Assembly (NCBI RefSeq): GCF_010667575.1
Contig: NZ_JAABNT010000012.1
Span: 1 to 64,000 of the forward strand
Reading direction: 5' to 3'
Origin: Sulfitobacter sediminilitoris
GTDB lineage: Bacteria; Pseudomonadota; Alphaproteobacteria; Rhodobacterales; Rhodobacteraceae
Length of the DNA stretch: 64,000 nucleotides
A program made the translations under genes and the position numbers. Of the stretch, positions 9,181 through 17,802 are shown piece after piece. A model generated the notes under the pieces. It did not search any database. It was not told where the DNA came from and saw only the letters and a program-made list of their open reading frames with translations. The first letter of the stretch is position 1. Each line of letters opens with the position of its first letter.

Positions 9181-9474
9181 TAGAAGAAACTCCACTCTTG
9201 CACGTCAACAGGGTGGTCGTTTGGTGCTTTGAAGGCGTTCAATAATTGGTCTTACAAACTCACCTTGCTCAAAGCAGGAGCGAAACTGGTTGGGGAAAAG
9301 CGGTTCCCACCTGTCTTGACGTCAGTCAAGATTGTTGCAAACCGACCAATGACTGACCTAAGCTGATTTTCAAGGCGCACCTCTTTAGGGTGTTAGTCTG
9401 GTTTCTGGTGATCCTTTTTTGATCAAGCGCCACCGGAGCAGATGGATATTAGGCCAAAGCAAAGAGGATTTGAA
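9181..9474 (+). promoter_or_regulatory. upstream region of the 597-aa gene, with an operator-like inverted repeat
   Basis: Non-coding stretch between IS5 and the plus-strand gene. It holds TCTTGAC-GTCA-GTCAAGA at 9314-9331, a perfect 7-bp inverted repeat around a 4-bp centre, as expected of a dimeric regulator site. The ribosome-binding site AAGAGGA at 9461-9467 selects the ATG at 9475 over an in-frame ATG at 9442. No confident promoter hexamers. Confidence 0.4.
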
Positions 9475-11268
9475 ATGAGCGCAGCTGGTATGACCAAAGC
9501 AGATCTCCAACCCTTGCTGAAACTGGCGCGTAAGCAGCCCGTTGCATTCGCCTTCAACCCCGGCAAATCTGACAATGAGCACTACTTCAACATGGACCGG
9601 CGCAAGAAACCAGCGGTCCTTGGCAAGGTTGCAAAAACTGATGGGCCAGGCGCCAAATTCTCATTTGGAACCGTCGAGATTGATGGAAAACTCCTCAATC
9701 TTACATGTGAAAAAGCTCTTCCCGCGATGGCCAAGAAGGTCAAAAAATTTCTGAAATCTCTGAAAATATCACTGAATGTGCAGGTTCTCGATACTTCGGG
9801 AAACGTTATTGACAGTGACGTGGAAGATCTTCCCGACGATGAAATGGATGATGACGGCAATCAGAATACTGATCTGAGCTCGCTGTCTCAACGTCTGTCA
9901 GATATTGAAGCGCGCCTGGAAACGGTCCCGACGGCACCCGCTGAGAAAATTCGACCGCTACTTCCCAAAGTTGAGGGGTATATCCAAGCAGGTGATGCTG
10001 ACCAGGCAGACGCCGCTTTGAGCAAGCTGGAAGCCGTGATTGGCAAGCTGCCTAGCGGAAAGCCGGAAGCACAGGAAAAACCAGCTGCAGCACCAACACC
10101 ACCAAGTAATGATAAAATGGCACTGGTGCAAAGGCTCAATGAGCTCAAAACCCAGATTGGCCAGGTGAATGACGGTGATCAGCGCGAGAAGCTAATGCTG
10201 GTGCTGAAGTCCGGTGCAGCCGCATTCAAGGCAGGCGACGTTAATAAAGCCAGTGCATTGCTGGACCGGCTTGAAAAGGCTCTTTCCACTCTTGGAGGCA
10301 AGCAGGCTTCCGACCAGGCAAGCGAGACAGCTGCACCAACTCCAGCCTCTTCCCCAAGCGAAGACAAGGCCGCAATAGTCCGAAAGATCAATGCCCTGAA
10401 AGATGAGATTGGATTGGTCGAACGAGACGATCAACGCAAAAGGCTGATGCAAGAGCTGGCCAAAGCGGTAGGACAGGTCAAGGGAGGTGATTTGAACTCT
10501 GCAGAAAACCTCCTGTCTGGCATCGAAACCGTTTTGAGCAAAATCAAGGCCGCCAAAGCGCCCTCTGAATCCACGGCCGAACCTGCGGAGACATCCGAGC
10601 AGGCCAGGCAAGATGCCCAACAACCAGAACAGTCATCCGAAGAGGCAGACTGTATAGCGCGCATGATGGCTCTTGAACCACGGCATGTAGAGGCCGCCAG
10701 CAAAGGTCTGGTTGCGGACGTGAATGCCCTCAAACTTCAATGGGATCGTGTACAAGGGGCAATTGGCGATGGTGATATCGCCACGGCGATGCAGGCGATG
10801 GACCGTGTTGAGGAGATGATAGATGCTGGCCGTACCGACGGTGATACGGCCTTTAGCGCCGAAATTGCTGCAGAGGTCAAACCCTTTGCCGAAGCGAGAC
10901 TGAGGTGGAGTTCGGCCCGCGGAACCATGACGCAAGAACTGGGCAAGCTCCAGAAGGAGATTAAAGACGTTTGTAGCGACGACCTCGAACTGAAAGAGAT
11001 GGTGGACGAGATCGATGAGCTGTCTGCGTACCTGGTGAAATTGGACGAGCAACTGGAGGTCCGCCTTGACCGGATCGTGAACGCCAAGGAACCCGGCGAG
11101 CGGGACACTCTAAAGGGAGATGCGATCGTGATCCTAGACAAATACGAGACAGAACTGAAGAACCCGTTCTTTGACGATGTCGACACTAACAATGGCTTTG
11201 TGAGCGTGAGCGTCGCGGCCACAGCGCGGGAAGCGCTCAACGATATTGGTCGAGTTCTGCGCGCATAG
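9475..11268 (+). CDS. 597-aa protein: conserved N-terminal domain plus three helical repeats (paralogue of the 46967-48655 gene)
   Basis: Unrecognised family, but clearly a paralogue of the 562-aa protein at 46967-48655. Residues 1-115 form a shared mixed domain (AFNPG...DRRKKPAVLGK...FGT.EI in both). A short acidic linker follows, then three similar helical units at about 137-193, 216-274 and 300-357, each built as L..L......D....L...L......GD...A...L..IE..L and separated by Ala/Pro/Glu-rich linkers. A helical C-terminus ends in a shared NGF...ALxxI pattern. No signal peptide, so probably cytoplasmic. The start at 9475 is chosen because AAGAGGA lies just upstream; the longer frame from 9442 lacks one. 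The location next to the giants suggests a chaperone or adaptor, which is inference. Confidence 0.88.
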   Translation: MSAAGMTKADLQPLLKLARKQPVAFAFNPGKSDNEHYFNMDRRKKPAVLGKVAKTDGPGAKFSFGTVEIDGKLLNLTCEKALPAMAKKVKKFLKSLKISLNVQVLDTSGNVIDSDVEDLPDDEMDDDGNQNTDLSSLSQRLSDIEARLETVPTAPAEKIRPLLPKVEGYIQAGDADQADAALSKLEAVIGKLPSGKPEAQEKPAAAPTPPSNDKMALVQRLNELKTQIGQVNDGDQREKLMLVLKSGAAAFKAGDVNKASALLDRLEKALSTLGGKQASDQASETAAPTPASSPSEDKAAIVRKINALKDEIGLVERDDQRKRLMQELAKAVGQVKGGDLNSAENLLSGIETVLSKIKAAKAPSESTAEPAETSEQARQDAQQPEQSSEEADCIARMMALEPRHVEAASKGLVADVNALKLQWDRVQGAIGDGDIATAMQAMDRVEEMIDAGRTDGDTAFSAEIAAEVKPFAEARLRWSSARGTMTQELGKLQKEIKDVCSDDLELKEMVDEIDELSAYLVKLDEQLEVRLDRIVNAKEPGERDTLKGDAIVILDKYETELKNPFFDDVDTNNGFVSVSVAATAREALNDIGRVLRA

Positions 11269-11309
11269 TGTCTTGCAGTGGTTACAGGGCATTGATGATG
11301 CGCGTCCTT

Positions 11310-11696
11310 TTACGCGTTGAGCCTGTCCCCAAAAGTGGTCCGTGCATATCTACAGTCTTCGAGTTCATTTGCATTCAGACCGTCGATCCCATCCACAATT
11401 TGATTGCTCAACTTCTTGGAATCATCCGAAGCTAAGAAGGACCAGTAAAAGGCTGTTCCTTCGGAAAGCTCGGCCTTCTTTTTCTCATGCAAGTCCCGTA
11501 CTTCTTGTTCTGTCAGGCCGATCAGGAGGGCAAAATGCACCCTCCGGCTTTCGATACGACCGTTACCTTCGAAAATCGCTTTCTTGGTCGTTTGGGGACC
11601 ACCATTTTCTTCCAGCCACTTACGGGCAAGACGGTTATCGGGAGACGAGCGTTTGATTGCCGACGGAGTAAACTTGATGATTTCGACATCAACCAT
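11310..11696 (-). CDS. hypothetical 128-aa protein
   Basis: Not recognised. A small soluble protein, rich in charged residues, beginning MVDVEIIKFTPSAIKRSS and containing a probable helix around the segment LTEQEVRDLHEKKKAELS. It converges on the 597-aa gene with a 41-bp gap. The ATG at 11696 is preferred because AAGGAAC lies 8-9 nt upstream; the frame extends to a GTG at 11729 without a ribosome site. No membrane segment or signal peptide. Its place beside effector-like genes would fit an immunity or accessory protein, but nothing in the sequence shows this. Confidence 0.6.
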   Translation of the reverse strand: MVDVEIIKFTPSAIKRSSPDNRLARKWLEENGGPQTTKKAIFEGNGRIESRRVHFALLIGLTEQEVRDLHEKKKAELSEGTAFYWSFLASDDSKKLSNQIVDGIDGLNANELEDCRYARTTFGDRLNA

Positions 11697-11810
11697 TGAG
11701 AATAGTTCCTTAGGATAGGTGCTGCTCACGAAGCAGCTCTGGATTGCATGAACTCGTCACAAATACGGATTTCGTGTATCCGAAGAATTCACCTATCCCA
11801 ATGAATAAAT

Positions 11811-11921
11811 TCATTTTCCGAAGCGGCTGCGGATCGTGGTGGCGGCTTCCATCAACACATCGTCCAGCTTGCCCTCATCGGCCAGCATCTTCAGCTTCTG
11901 AAGGTTCTTGCTGTGTTGGCG
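11811..11921 (-). pseudogene. C-terminal coding fragment, 36 codons, unidentified
   Basis: A short open minus-strand tail ending at a TGA (11811-11813) and reading QKLKMLADEGKLDDVLMEAA, then TTIRSRFGK. The amphipathic composition looks like a real protein C-terminus cut off at about 11921, where sequence typical of an ISNCY transposase begins on the other strand. Probably the gene interrupted by, or recombined with, that element. Source family not identified. Confidence 0.3.
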
Positions 11922-12309
11922 AGAGAACCGCTACGTCGGCAAACAGTTGACGTTTTCTTATGACCGCAAACGGATCATGCTTGAGGAAAGTGATGTGACA
12001 CGCGGACTCGTCGGCAAATATGTCGACACCTACGCCTTCGTGGACGGCCAGTTCGAAGTGCGCTCAAAAGGCCGATCCCTGCCCTACAAAATCTTCGACA
12101 TGGATCAGCGCGTGACGCACGCCGCCATCACTGAGAACAAGCGACTGAGTGCCGTTCTGGAACACATCAAGGAGATGCAGGACGCCGCCCCGCCTAAACC
12201 GAAGGTGCGCACAAATTCAGAGAAGATGGGCTATGAGCCAAGTGGCAAGCGGCAAGGGCGACCTTCCAGCACGCGCACCAAGAAGAAGATTGTGCACGCG
12301 GCAGAATAG
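11920..12309 (+). pseudogene. ISNCY-type transposase, C-terminal fragment
   Basis: About 130 codons matching, from memory, the end of ISNCY-family transposases: VGKQLTFSYDRKRIMLEESD, GLVGKYVDTYAFVDGQFEVR, KGRSLPYKIFDMDQRVTHAA, then a Lys/Pro-rich tail with KVRTNSEKMGYEPSGKRQGR and the stop at 12307-12309. The catalytic core and N-terminus are missing, so the fragment is not functional. No start codon belongs to it; the junction on the left is near 11920. Confidence 0.6.
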
Positions 12310-12598
12310 CCGCAAGAATGACGGCATAGATGCCAAAGACTACCCAGAGATCATCTTCTCCGATCACACGCAATCCGTCGTCATCGACGGGCATCATCTC
12401 GATGTCGAGATCTACCGAACCAGCATCGACCCAGGCTGGATCCTATCCGTTGAGAACCAGTTCGGAACGTTGACGGTTTCGGATAACCCACCCTTCTTCG
12501 GGGATGTCCTCGCCTGGCGTGCCTTTGAAGAACTCGTGCGCGAGGAAGGCATCACAGCATTCTACAACAAGAAAGAACGGCGCAAGCTCGGCATATGA
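12290..12598 (+). CDS. hypothetical protein of about 100 aa, start uncertain
   Basis: Frame ending at 12598 with a coherent, protein-like composition (PEIIFSDHTQSVVIDGHHLD, PGWILSVENQFGTLTVSDNP, and a helical AWRAFEELVREEG tail). Unrecognised. It overlaps the end of the ISNCY fragment; the only upstream start codon near the coherent part is a TTG at 12290 without a good ribosome site, so the gene may be 5'-truncated or a remnant. Confidence 0.4.
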   Translation: MCTRQNSRKNDGIDAKDYPEIIFSDHTQSVVIDGHHLDVEIYRTSIDPGWILSVENQFGTLTVSDNPPFFGDVLAWRAFEELVREEGITAFYNKKERRKLGI

Positions 12599-12607
12599 CC
12601 ACCCCCC

Positions 12608-12660
12608 GCAAGGCTTACCAACCCTGCGATATTTGAGGTCTCCGGGTTGCTAAGCCTTGC
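12608..12660. repeat. 17-bp inverted repeat with one mismatch, 19-nt loop
   Basis: GCAAGGCTTACCAACCC at 12608-12624 pairs with GGGTTGCTAAGCCTTGC at 12644-12660 (16 of 17). It sits just after the stop of the small hypothetical gene and before GGTGACACTTCTACTTTGC-type sequence that looks like a transposon end. No T-run follows; either a hairpin terminator of unusual form or part of an IS terminus. Confidence 0.7.
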
Positions 12661-12741
12661 TACCCTCAGCGCCCTTGGTGACACTTCTACTTTGCACAGC
12701 CGGTGACATTTCTGAATGGCGTTTACAGCCTTTCCGTTAAG

Positions 12742-13835
12742 GGCACATTCTAAACTGGGTTGCGACAATTCCCCTATCTTGCTGAGAAGCAAGGAGAACG
12801 GATATGGCCCACACAGAATTGGATTTGCGTGAACTGCGCGCAATCGAAGACATGCTGAACGCGAATGTGCCAGTTAGCAAGATTGCAACTGAGATTGGCA
12901 GGCACCGCTCGACTGTCTACCGAGAGATCAAGCGGAACTTTTATACCGACGATCTGATCCCGGACTTGAACGGCTACTACGGTATGGTTGCCCAGCGAGA
13001 AGCTTCCAATCGCAGAGCGCGGCGGCGGAAGTTGGTCAGACTGGAGGGTTTGCGCCGTCACGTGGTTGACCGTTTGAAAGCTGGCTGGACGCCCGAACAG
13101 ATTGCAGGCCGTCTCGGATACGACGGTCAGCCGATCCGCGTGAGTCATGAGACGATCTATGCCTATGTTTACAGTCTTGAAGGCCAGTAACAACAACTGG
13201 CCCGACATCTTCCCAGTCGTCGGAAGAAGAGACGCCCGCGTTATACCAGACGGCCCAGAGGCCAGGTTTTTCCGCCAGATCGGTCCATTCACCAACGCCC
13301 GGAGCACGTGAAGACGCGCAAGACATTCGGCGAGTGGGAAGGCGATTTGATGATCTTTGAGCGGGCACAGGGCAAGATGAACGTCGCCTCACTGGTTGAG
13401 CGCAAGACCCGCTTTGCCGTCCTGTTTCGTAACAACGACCGCAGTTCCACTCACTTCATGAACAAGCTGATGGGTGTGATGGAACCCCTCCCCCAGCCTG
13501 CACGTCGTTCGATCACCTTTGATCGTGGCTTTGAGTTCCGGGAGTGGCGTAAGCTCAAGCCTGGGATCGGTACAGAGGCTTGGTTCTGTGATCCACAAGC
13601 ACCCTGGTAGAAAGGCTCAGTGGAGAACCTGAACAAACGGGCGCGCCGCTACCTGCCCCGCAATGCGCCTGTGGCCGCGCTCTCAAATCGAGATATGAAG
13701 TCGATTTGTGATCGCTTAAACGGCACGCCAAGAAAGTGTCTGGGATGGCGAACCCCAACCGAGGCCTTCAGAGAAGAAATGATTAAACTGAGATAGCGGA
13801 AAACGTCGCAACGACCCTTGAGCCATCAGAAAACA
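12742..13835 (+). mobile_element. IS30-family element, degenerate
   Basis: Contains the IS30 transposase pseudogene with short flanks. GGGTTGCGACAA near 12757 and, inverted, GTCGTTGCGACG near 13806-13820 share GTTGCGAC and probably mark the two ends, but the repeats are imperfect and no target duplication was identified. Boundaries are approximate. Confidence 0.55.
12804..13796 (+). pseudogene. IS30-family transposase with two in-frame nonsense codons
   Basis: One frame of 331 codons including the final stop. The N-terminal helix-turn-helix part (VSKIATEIGRHRSTVYREIK, then WTPEQIAGRLGYDG and SHETIYAYVYSLEGQ) stops at TAA 13188-13190. The same frame then continues as QQLARHLPSRRKKRRPRYTR and the DDE core (GEWEGDLMIFE, then SITFDRGFEFREW) to a second stop, TAG 13608-13610, where the family has Gln in QAPWQKGSVEN. 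The rest (KGSVENLNKRARRYLPRN to EEMIKLR) ends at TAG 13794-13796. No indels, so the lesions are simple substitutions. Inactive. Confidence 0.9.
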
Positions 13836-13913
13836 TGGTATTTGAACTGAGCCTGGTGAATCAGCGAACCATCCGGCGCCCGAGTGGTGGACTTTTGTCT
13901 GGTGCACAAAACG

Positions 13914-14825
13914 CTAGAGTTTTCCTTCCTCCAGCCACGTTTCCAGCTGTCTGCGGCTGATCTCGAAATGCATGCTGTCCTCTCTGCGCCACGAAGCGCC
14001 CCAGACCCAACCTTCGGTTCGGAAGAAATCGGCAAGAATCGTCAGACCCAGTTGCGTCCGACCGTCCCCCAAAGTGTCCAGCCTGCCGTCGATGTTCAAA
14101 TCAACTGCCAATCCAAAACTATGCGTCGAGAGCCGATCAGTCGTGCCGCGAATGCGTCTAACACATAGCGCACCTGCGGTATTGATCCGAGCATAAAGGT
14201 CAGGATCGGTGATGCGCACATTTTCAAACACACGGCGCAGGGATTCGATTGCAGGCTGAAGCATCGTGACACGGATCGGTCCGACTTGCTCGGTCACCAG
14301 TTTCGATTTCAGCCTTGGGTTTGTCATCGCTTCGCAACGGTCGCTCAACACCTCGCGGGGTCTACCTAGTTTTTGGGCAAGATATGTAGGCCCCGCAACC
14401 TTGAGACCCTTATTCACATTGCGGCGATCTGCGATCAACACAACCTGCGCATAGGCGTCGATAATATCGTTGGTCCCGTTCTGTTCAAAGACTTCTGCGC
14501 CGTCGGTCTGGCTGCCTTGGCTTAGGCCGGGCACCTGCGGTTGGAATTCCGGACGATTGCGCACCTCCTGCCCCAATGCGGACATCCCCTCCCGGATGTC
14601 TTCCATTCGCAGGCGGATATCCTCAACCTGTTGATTCAGAATTTCAATCTCGATCCGGGCCTGAGAGTCGATCGCAGGACCGGAGCCATAGTCATCGGTA
14701 CCCATGATCAACGGAATGACGTACCATAGGACAGGTGCCAGAATGATGGCGAAGGCAAGGATCAGTGCCGGAATCAACCGCATGAATAACTGCTCTCTCA
14801 AATAGGTGGGCAATGCCACCCTCAC
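13914..14825 (-). CDS. tagX: TagX-like D-Ala-D-Ala carboxypeptidase-family (M15) peptidoglycan peptidase
   Basis: A 303-aa membrane-anchored peptidase. A transmembrane segment at about residues 15-41 (LIPALILAFAIILAPVLWYV) is followed by a coiled-coil-like stalk and a C-terminal M15/VanY-type domain. The zinc-site motifs are visible: STHSFGLAVDLN (His and Asp ligands) and DSMHFEIS (third His, catalytic Glu). Proteins of this layout in Acinetobacter (TagX) cut peptidoglycan so that the T6SS apparatus can cross the wall; the same role is inferred here from position beside the T6SS. Divergent from the OmpA gene. The frame starts with a GTG at 14825; an ATG at 14783 is an alternative. Symbol assigned by resemblance. 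Confidence 0.8.
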   Translation of the reverse strand: MRVALPTYLREQLFMRLIPALILAFAIILAPVLWYVIPLIMGTDDYGSGPAIDSQARIEIEILNQQVEDIRLRMEDIREGMSALGQEVRNRPEFQPQVPGLSQGSQTDGAEVFEQNGTNDIIDAYAQVVLIADRRNVNKGLKVAGPTYLAQKLGRPREVLSDRCEAMTNPRLKSKLVTEQVGPIRVTMLQPAIESLRRVFENVRITDPDLYARINTAGALCVRRIRGTTDRLSTHSFGLAVDLNIDGRLDTLGDGRTQLGLTILADFFRTEGWVWGASWRREDSMHFEISRRQLETWLEEGKL

Positions 14826-14921
14826 ACTCTAGGCTAAACATACTCCCGGCGTCAAAACCGTTGTGACCTTTGATACTGTCGTATAGTTTGGTGACAGTTG
14901 TTTTGATGAATCTTATTTAGA

Positions 14922-14930
14922 AAGGAGGAG
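14922..14930 (+). promoter_or_regulatory. strong ribosome-binding site of the OmpA-domain gene
   Basis: AAGGAGGAG ends a few bases before the ATG at 14933, a near-perfect anti-16S match that fixes this start. Upstream, TATAGT at 14883-14888 could be a -10 element, but the -35 is unclear. Confidence 0.7.
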
Positions 14931-14932
14931 AT

Positions 14933-15496
14933 ATGTATCTCTCACGCACCCTCACCGCGGCGGCTCTGACCGCGCTGACGGCTCTTGTGGGTCACGCCGC
15001 TTCCGCGCAGTCCGAACTGACAGCCGATGAAATCAAGGATGCGTTCAACAAGCAAAAGACCCGTGGATTGGTTATTGTGCCTTCCGGTCAGACACAGGCT
15101 GATACGACGACTGTCCAGACCGAGGTGGCCGCGACACCGGAATATTCAGCTGTGGATCAGGCAGATCAGGTGAACGTCAAGATCAGCTTTGATTTTGACA
15201 GCGCAGCACTGCGCGAAGACGAAAAGCCCAAGCTTGCCGCCATGTGCGAAGCGATGAAGTCGGTTGATGTGGCGGTGTTCCAGATCATCGGTCACACTGA
15301 CAGTTCCGGCTCGGCCAGCTATAACCAGAACCTTTCGCTGCTGCGTGCGCAGGAAGTGAAGCGTCATCTGGTGTCAAGTTGCGGCATTGAAGAAAACCGG
15401 CTGGAGGCAATCGGTCTTGGTGAAAGCGCACCCTTCGATACAGACGATCCGCGCAGCGATGCCAACCGCCGGGTTGAGTTCCAGGCTCTTGGCTAA
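14933..15496 (+). CDS. OmpA-family periplasmic / outer-membrane peptidoglycan-binding protein
   Basis: 187 aa. A signal peptide is clear (hydrophobic stretch TAAALTALTALVGHAASAQS, cleavage after ASA near residue 25). Residues about 80-187 form an OmpA-like peptidoglycan-binding domain with the motifs SFDFDSAALR, IIGHTDSSGSASYNQNLSLL and ANRRVEF. It is followed after 42 bp by the T6SS kinase gene on the same strand, suggesting an operon. It probably anchors or positions the T6SS membrane complex on the cell wall, together with the OmpA domain of TssL. Confidence 0.88.
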   Translation: MYLSRTLTAAALTALTALVGHAASAQSELTADEIKDAFNKQKTRGLVIVPSGQTQADTTTVQTEVAATPEYSAVDQADQVNVKISFDFDSAALREDEKPKLAAMCEAMKSVDVAVFQIIGHTDSSGSASYNQNLSLLRAQEVKRHLVSSCGIEENRLEAIGLGESAPFDTDDPRSDANRRVEFQALG

Positions 15497-15538
15497 GCGA
15501 AGAGGTCGCGACACAGCCAGGATATTCGGAATGCACCT

Positions 15539-17710
15539 ATGACAGAACCCCACCCCGGCGACGCGTTTCAACCCGGAGACGTCCTGAACAATACCTACCG
15601 GATTGAGGCGCTCTTGGGCCGTGGCGGCACTTCTGATGTCTACCGTGCCCGAAGTGAGATTTCGGGCCGGTTGGTTGCGATCAAGGTTCTCAAGGCTGAG
15701 TTCGCGACGAACGACGATTACCTTGTCTTGATGACCCGCGAAGAGGAAATTCGCGAGATCAGGCATGACGCCATCGTGCGGTACTCTGAAAATCACCGCA
15801 CCTCTGATGGGTTAGTCTATCTGTTGATGGATTACATCGACGGCCCAGGTCTTGACCGTAAGCTCAAGGATGGACCGATGTCGGCAGAGGATCTGCTGAC
15901 CGTGTGCAAACGTGTGGGCGAAGGGCTGCAGGCCGCCCATGCGCGCAGCATCGTGCACCGTGATCTGTCCCCAGATAATATTATCCTGCGCGATGACGAT
16001 CCGGCTCAGGCGGTGGTGATTGATTTCGGCATCGCCAAGGACACCAATCCGGGGGCCGAAACCATTGTCGGGAACGAGTTTGCTGGCAAATACGCCTACG
16101 CGGCACCTGAACAGCTAAGCGGAAACACCGACGCACGCTCCGACATCTATTCGCTTGGTGCGTTGTTGTTGGCCAACTTCCGTGGCAAGTCGCCCGATGT
16201 AGGTGCCAATCCAATGGAGGTCGTTCAGAAAAAGAGCGACCCCCTGGATACATCAGGTGTGCCCGAACCATTGAAGTCATTGCTTGACCGGATGACGGCC
16301 CCCGATCCCAATGATCGGTTCCAAACCATGAGCGATGTTCTGGCTTTCATCGACAGTGGCGGTGCCGAGGAAGCGCTGGACGATGCGACGATTATCGCGC
16401 CACCTCCCAAGACCGACGTGATTGCCGAGGCCCCCTCCCCGCCGCGACCCGCCAATCCCACGCCCGCAGACAAATCCGTTCAGAAACAATCCTCCGGAAT
16501 CTCCAGTGGCTTGATCGTTGCAGGCGCGGCGGTTGTGCTGATTGGTGGTGGTGCTGCTGCGTTCTTTGGCGGCGTCTTCGGTGGCGGCGGTCCGACCTAC
16601 CCCGCTGTCAGCCCTTACTCTTTGGTAATTGAGAACCTCGAAAACCTACCAGCCAGTGCCAGCGGTTTTGTCCCCAGCGCGGACATGCAAAATGCGCTCG
16701 TCACGCGGATGACTGAAATTGGCGGTGCCACCGATCTGACTCTCGCATCAGGAGAGATTGCTGACAGTTGGAGCAACGACGTGCTGGCTGTCTTGGATGA
16801 TATTTCCACTCTGGACGACTGGCAGCTCACCTTGAACGGCAACAGGGCCAAGATTACCGGCTCCACCAGTGATCCTGCGGTGCTTACCGCATTGACGGCT
16901 CGCTACCCTGAGACATGGCCGGGCGCACTTGATGGGACCATTGAAGTCGCTCTCACCTCTCTTTTCCTCGACCCCGGCGATGTCGATAATATCCTTGCAC
17001 AATATGCTGATTGCGGCCCGGTTTTTCAGATCGGCAATCCTGGCCCGGTAGGATATGGACCCGACGACCCAGTGGTGGTGAAGGGCACATTGGCCGGGGA
17101 AGCAAGCCGCGAGGCCCTTCAGACGGCGCTTGAAGATCAGACCGATGGGCGCGATGTAATAATTGATGCAGATATCCTGAACCCAACTCTGTGTCTGGTT
17201 GAAAACTATCTCCCCGAAGCGCCGGAGGGAGAGATGGAAATCACCTTCCGGGATGGCGCGTCTGGTCAGGAAGTCCCGTTCGGTGATTTCGTCGTTGGTC
17301 AGAACCCTGTAATTGATGTGATCATCCCAGACGATGTGTTCACTGGGTATCTTTCGGTTTCTGTACTTGATGTGTCAGGCAATGTCTTTCATCTGGTGCC
17401 AAACATTGGAAGGGCGGACAATTCGATCAACACGCTGCGCGACGGACGCGATGGTGCCGTCCCTCTACGTGTTGCCTTTAGTCTGGATGAAGAAAGACCA
17501 GACGGCGGGATTGCCTTTGCGGTCGATGGGTCTTCTCTTGGCAAAAGCAAAATACTTGTTTTGCATTCCGATGCGCCGCTGTTCCGCGAGATGCGCCCAA
17601 CCACAGAATCCGCCGTCGGCTATGCCGAGGCGCTGAGCGAACGGGCTGCCACAGGCGATCAGTTGATCCGGTCTTTGGATACGCGCATCTTGACCACATC
17701 GCAGCCTTGA
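15539..17710 (+). CDS. ppkA: PpkA-type transmembrane Ser/Thr protein kinase of the T6SS
   Basis: 723 aa. The cytoplasmic kinase domain occupies about residues 15-275: Gly loop G27RGGTSDV, ATP-binding K49 (VAIK), catalytic HRDLSPDN with D142, DFG at 162-164, APEQ near 190. A Pro-rich linker and one transmembrane segment (about 323-345, LIVAGAAVVLIGGGAAAFF) follow. The periplasmic part (350-723) has small alpha/beta repeats with paired cysteines and ends in a domain containing LSVSVLDVSGNVFHLVPN. A similar pattern occurs in the TonB-like protein at 50591-51988. In other T6SSs PpkA phosphorylates the FHA protein to trigger assembly and PppA reverses it; both partners are present here. Converges with pppA. 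Confidence 0.92.
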   Translation: MTEPHPGDAFQPGDVLNNTYRIEALLGRGGTSDVYRARSEISGRLVAIKVLKAEFATNDDYLVLMTREEEIREIRHDAIVRYSENHRTSDGLVYLLMDYIDGPGLDRKLKDGPMSAEDLLTVCKRVGEGLQAAHARSIVHRDLSPDNIILRDDDPAQAVVIDFGIAKDTNPGAETIVGNEFAGKYAYAAPEQLSGNTDARSDIYSLGALLLANFRGKSPDVGANPMEVVQKKSDPLDTSGVPEPLKSLLDRMTAPDPNDRFQTMSDVLAFIDSGGAEEALDDATIIAPPPKTDVIAEAPSPPRPANPTPADKSVQKQSSGISSGLIVAGAAVVLIGGGAAAFFGGVFGGGGPTYPAVSPYSLVIENLENLPASASGFVPSADMQNALVTRMTEIGGATDLTLASGEIADSWSNDVLAVLDDISTLDDWQLTLNGNRAKITGSTSDPAVLTALTARYPETWPGALDGTIEVALTSLFLDPGDVDNILAQYADCGPVFQIGNPGPVGYGPDDPVVVKGTLAGEASREALQTALEDQTDGRDVIIDADILNPTLCLVENYLPEAPEGEMEITFRDGASGQEVPFGDFVVGQNPVIDVIIPDDVFTGYLSVSVLDVSGNVFHLVPNIGRADNSINTLRDGRDGAVPLRVAFSLDEERPDGGIAFAVDGSSLGKSKILVLHSDAPLFREMRPTTESAVGYAEALSERAATGDQLIRSLDTRILTTSQP

Positions 17711-17802
17711 GGGCTGTGTCCCCGTGGGAACGGGCGGGCCTTCTTATTGAATTTTAGAGGCTTATAGGCTGTGTAACCTTTGGTTTAATCTATTTTAGCT
17801 GA

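Noticed and set aside
11744..11950. 68-codon plus-strand frame
   Set aside because: It crosses the junction between an unidentified minus-strand coding tail and the ISNCY fragment and reads neither in the right frame.
17721..17734. Short hairpin CCCGT-GGGA-ACGGG between ppkA and pppA as a terminator
   Set aside because: Only a 5-bp stem and no clean T-run; too weak to call, although convergent genes here need one.
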